Translations under genes and position numbers: made by a program
Assembly (NCBI GenBank): GCA_011763485.2
Contig: JAANSK020255163.1
Coordinates: 1-22,759, forward strand
Source: Isoetes engelmannii
Lineage: Eukaryota > Streptophyta > Lycopodiopsida > Isoetales > Isoetaceae
Length of the DNA: 22,759 nucleotides
Reading direction: 5' to 3'
Shown: positions 20,058-22,759 of the stretch, in pieces
How positions within the stretch are numbered: the stretch's first letter is position 1
Layout of the letters: each line of letters begins with the position of its first letter
The notes under the pieces: generated by a model
Databases searched by the model: none
The model's input: only the letters and a program-made list of their open reading frames with translations
Told to the model about the DNA's origin: nothing

Positions 20058-20322
20058 CGTAAAAGCAGGTTAAGCAACAATCTGGTGCCTGCGCCAATCA
20101 TGTGATGCCATGTGGTAATGTTTCCTTCTCTAAAATCGGCCTCAAGTCAAGCATCTACGCTGCACGCATTTCGGTAGATTTTACCAAGCATTCTGATGGA
20201 TCTACCTCACATTCTGGCGATCTACCCTCCATTCATTTTTACTGAACACAGGATGCTGCTTAACCTGCTTCCATGTCACGGGAATGCATGTCTACCCTGC
20301 ATTCCGGCAGGGTCAACCACGC
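20058..20322. repeat. Inverted second copy of the foldback element's centre
   Basis: This stretch is the reverse complement of 19160-19419 with scattered differences. Shared landmarks include AAAGCAGGTTAAGCA, GGCCTCAAG, CCATTCATTTTTACTGAACA and GCATGTCTACC. The two copies are about 640 bp apart and no terminal arms flank this one. It shows tandem units of 20-22 bp (CATTCTGGCGATCTACC and variants). Confidence 0.85.
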
Positions 20323-21181
20323 CAGGGAAAATTTTAAGCACCTTACAATTTTTTCTAAGTGAAATGAATTGGCCATTCCTTATGTAATTTTGTTGTTGAA
20401 GTGTAGCCTGAAATGGCCATTTTTGCTAATATTTTCGAGCATAAGTCTAACCCAAATGGCAATTCCTTCGCCAAAATTTTAGCGCTTCATGTGGCCAAAT
20501 TTAGACAAATAGCAAATTTACATCACGACATACCAGTAGTTTAATTCTCACGCCTCAAATTATATGCTCATGTAAATCTAACAACTCAAGTTATAGGTCC
20601 GTAGACTCAAATTAAAGAATGCAAATGCAATCTAATTTTGCAACCGAAGTTCACAAAATACTTGTTTACCGAACATGGTTATATTTTATGGTAGATATCA
20701 CTATTATTACTACATTTGGATGATAGGCTCTAATAAAGATCCTCAAGGGTATAGCAAAGTTATTATTCTCAATGAGAATAATCTACTTTAAATGGCCATT
20801 TTGTTAGCCAATATCCTTCATCCACCGAACTCAAATGGCCATAATATTAGTACGTCCCAAACCACAAAATAACGAATTGGCCATTCTAGTCCTTTATTTG
20901 CCCATAACACCCTAGGGCGTTACAATGCTATTTTAGACTTAAAACCCAAGGAGGGGGGGGTGATAAGGAACGGATCCAGCCAGCATCTGGATCTACAACA
21001 TCCCAAAACAAGAAATAACTCTGCAAATGGCCTCTTTTTAGAAAACCTCGTCTGATCCAACAACCATTCCGGTGCTAGATGTCTGGCCCATTCACCCATA
21101 AGATCAACATGTATAAAAGCACCGACCCAAAATATAAATACAACTAGAAACGTGATTACAAAGGAAAGAAGCAATCCTACT

Positions 21182-21384
21182 GCCGAATCAAAGCACAAGG
21201 AGAAACGAAATGGGAAATCAAAGCACAAGAAGAAACAAACTGCGGAATCGAAGCACATAAGGAGCAAATGATTTCTGAAATCCTAAACCTTGACATCGAC
21301 ATCTAAAAGTAGCAATCCTACTGCCGAATCAAAGCACAAAAAGGAACAAATTGCGGATTGAAGTACACAAGAAGCAAATAATTT
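21182..21384. repeat. Clusters of 30-bp tandem units
   Basis: Units start at 21182, 21212 and 21242, then again at 21323 and 21353. They share GCxGAATCAAAGCACAAG and an A-rich second half. The two sets are themselves flanked by a duplicated GCAATCCTACT (21171 and 21312). Confidence 0.85.
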
Positions 21385-21685
21385 CGGAAATCCCAAACAT
21401 TGACATCGGACAATCATACAAGCACCTCGAAAAACTAAGGCAAAGAAATGGCAATCAAAACCACAATCAATTTTTTATCAACAAGCTACAAGCAACAGAA
21501 TAGAGAATCTAGCTCAAGAGAATGTCGATAAGAGAAAACTCAAAATGAAGTACATATAAAGGAGAGACGATCCCAAAAATGTAATGTCCCTTGCCAAAGA
21601 ATGGCGGTTCTATTACGAATGCTTTGCAATAGAACTGTGACATTATTATTGTTCATACACACATACATATTGCAACTTATACTTA

Positions 21686-21711
21686 TTTATTAGTGTTAAT
21701 AATAACACTAA
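21686..21711 (-). promoter_or_regulatory. Likely polyadenylation signal and hairpin after the BURP stop
   Basis: On the minus strand AATAAA (21686-21691) lies about 25 bases after the TAA. It partly overlaps a hairpin with perfect 9-bp arms, TTAGTGTTA and TAACACTAA (21690-21711), in the predicted 3' UTR. Confidence 0.4.
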
Positions 21712-21715
21712 CAAT

Positions 21716-22759
21716 TTAAATATACACAGCAATAGCCCCTGGTGAGACCCAATGGCAAATCTCTCCACCCCCAGGTTTTATGTTGAGGACTTTGAATGCA
21801 GGATGGGAAGCTACAAAACCTTCAGTCTTCATGTGGCACGCTACAGGTGCAACAAACCTTCCTCTAGATGCTTCGATGGTAACTTGGAACAACTTGGTGT
21901 CAACAATTTTGTGACATCCAAAAACTCTATAAGGAAATTGCACGGGATGGCAAATAATTGAATTATTTGCCATTAGTTGGACATTGGAGATCTTCACCAT
22001 TTCATCTGTATCATGAATAGAAGCAACTAAGGATTTGAGATTGCAGATAGAGTTCGGCTTTGCTTTACATGCAATTACTTCATCCTCTAGGAGCGATGAA
22101 GCTGCTTGCATCACTTCTTGACTAGATGTTGAACATTTTCTGATCTCTATTGATGATGGAATATTCTTGTCGTTGCAGTCTTGCAGCATCAGTTTCATGA
22201 GATTGCCAAACTTTGAGTAAGGGGTCAAACCAAATGACGTTAGCAGTTGAGGTAAATTCTGCTCTGAGAAAGCTAGAACATTCCGAAGAGCAGGGTGGAG
22301 GAAGTTGTTAGAGAGATCATGAAGGACCAATCGTGGCAAGCGAATGGAGGCATCAACATTGAGAGATTCTAGTCTGAAAACCATATCTGCTACTATCTTC
22401 ATTTCTTGTATATTTATTTCATGCTCAAGGGCTTTCTCACCACCGGAATGGGACAAGGCCTCCTCAAAGGCTTTCTTATCGTCAGGGGAGCGAGTGTACC
22501 AATTAGATAAAATGCCCCAGGGCTGCTCAAGGGCTTTCTCATGGGCAGAGCGAACCGCATCCTCGTCAAAGGTTTTCTTCTCGTCAAGGGAGCTGGTGTA
22601 CCAATTAGAAAAAATGCCCCAGGGCTGCTCAAGGGCTTTCTCATGGGCAGAGCGGGCCGCAACCTCCTCAAAGGGTTTCTTCTCATCAAGGGAGCGGGTG
22701 TACCAATTAGAAAAAATGCCCCAGGGCTGCTCAAGGGCTTTCTCATGGGCAGAGCGGGC
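21716..22759 (-). CDS. BURP-domain protein with repeated QPWGI(F/L)SNW cores; candidate burpitide precursor-cyclase, N-terminus outside window
   Basis: The minus strand is open from the window edge to TAA at 21716-21718, giving 347 visible residues. Residues 1-102 are three 34-residue repeats with flanks SAHEKALE and YTRSLDEKK and the cores QPWGIFSNW (11-19, 45-53) and QPWGILSNW (79-87). A BURP domain fills the rest. It has an LPR at about 141-143, a KCSTSSQEVMQAASSLL block, and four CH pairs at 270, 282, 308 and 335 with spacings X10, X24, X25 (family CH-X10-CH-X25-27-CH-X25-26-CH). It ends ICHWVSPGAIAVYI. BURP proteins are secreted plant proteins. Some are copper-dependent autocatalytic cyclases that join a Trp or Tyr side chain to a backbone carbon in core peptides within their own chain. 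The lyciumin core is Q-P-x-G-x-x-x-W, and here the Trp is one place later. Domain identity is firm and the cyclic-peptide role is inferred. No stop or frameshift is visible. Signal peptide and start lie beyond the window. Confidence 0.85.
   Translation of the reverse strand, partial: ARSAHEKALEQPWGIFSNWYTRSLDEKKPFEEVAARSAHEKALEQPWGIFSNWYTSSLDEKKTFDEDAVRSAHEKALEQPWGILSNWYTRSPDDKKAFEEALSHSGGEKALEHEINIQEMKIVADMVFRLESLNVDASIRLPRLVLHDLSNNFLHPALRNVLAFSEQNLPQLLTSFGLTPYSKFGNLMKLMLQDCNDKNIPSSIEIRKCSTSSQEVMQAASSLLEDEVIACKAKPNSICNLKSLVASIHDTDEMVKISNVQLMANNSIICHPVQFPYRVFGCHKIVDTKLFQVTIEASRGRFVAPVACHMKTEGFVASHPAFKVLNIKPGGGEICHWVSPGAIAVYI
22454..22759 (-). repeat. Tandem 102-bp units encoding the peptide cores
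   Basis: Three units (22658-22759, 22556-22657, 22454-22555) of exactly 34 codons, followed by a degenerate start of a fourth (SHSGGEKALEHE) that passes into the BURP domain. Cores lie at 22703-22729, 22601-22627 and 22499-22525. More units probably lie beyond the right edge. Confidence 0.95.

Larger units (their letters stand above)
20323..21715. other. No recognised gene; repeat clusters downstream of the BURP gene
   Basis: It contains six AAATGGCCATT-like sites (20367, 20411, 20454, 20790, 20833, 20875). It also contains two sets of 30-bp tandem units. The first set is three units at 21182-21273 and the second is two units at 21323-21384, each built on GAATCAAAGCACAAG. The minus-strand open frame 21267-20920 has low-complexity phenylalanine- and leucine-rich translation caused by the second feature and is not taken as a gene. 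Confidence 0.6.

Noticed and set aside
20920-21267. Minus-strand 115-codon frame rich in Phe, Cys and Leu
   Set aside because: Its first part is the reverse of the 30-bp tandem units, and the rest matches no domain I know.
22414-22746. Open minus-strand frame of 110 codons with repeats MRKPLSSPGAFFLIG
   Set aside because: It is a shadow of the BURP frame. The unit is a codon multiple, so every frame without a stop repeats. Only the other minus frame runs into the BURP domain without a break.
1-22759. CRISPR arrays, prophage or bacterial operons
   Set aside because: The introns, repeat types and gene families are those of a plant nucleus; the tandem arrays have no spacers.

Overview
The window comes from the repeat-rich nuclear genome of a land plant. 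It holds a multi-exon plant starch-branching-enzyme gene with GT-AG introns, a BURP-domain gene (a plant-only family), fossil LTR elements primed by the plant initiator-methionine tRNA, and several LINE remnants. I cannot fix the lineage. The branching enzyme is well diverged from cereal class I enzymes, so a seed-free plant or an old paralogue is possible.

Layout. Bases 1-830 hold two compound microsatellites and a short tandem duplication. A badly decayed L1-like LINE (+) fills about 950-3260. An LTR-retrotransposon fossil (about 3370-4068) follows. Next are two head-to-head copies of a second LINE family with pentanucleotide tails (4069-4704 on -, 4989-5677 on +), with small tandem repeats between them. 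5851-6180 (-) holds a RING-H2-like gene remnant. 6180-8900 has no recognised gene, only a 24-bp palindrome, one long open frame of unknown meaning and a third LINE tail.

8910-15733 (+) is a branching enzyme of class I type. Twelve exons are visible, all joining in frame at GT-AG sites and giving 724 residues with every catalytic residue present. The exon with a plastid transit peptide was not found. 15734-18334 has no recognised gene, only faint element fossils.

18335-22759 is the most interesting part. At the right edge a BURP-domain gene (-, N-terminus outside the window) carries 34-residue repeats just before the BURP domain. Each repeat contains QPWGI(F/L)SNW. About 2.9 kb downstream on the same strand is a decayed array of 33-residue repeats with the same flanks but a different core, QPFGTIPW. 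That fits the Q-P-x-G-x-x-x-W pattern of lyciumin-type plant cyclic peptides, which BURP-domain peptide cyclases cut from repeats in their own chain. I read the pair as a fused precursor-cyclase gene for a ribosomal cyclic peptide (burpitide) and a broken sister copy that lost its cyclase domain. Between them lie a foldback-like element with long composite inverted repeats (18862-19749), a second inverted copy of its centre (20058-20322), and several minor repeat clusters.

The branching enzyme and the peptide gene have no evident functional link. Exon joins, translations and repeat alignments were done by eye without database searches.
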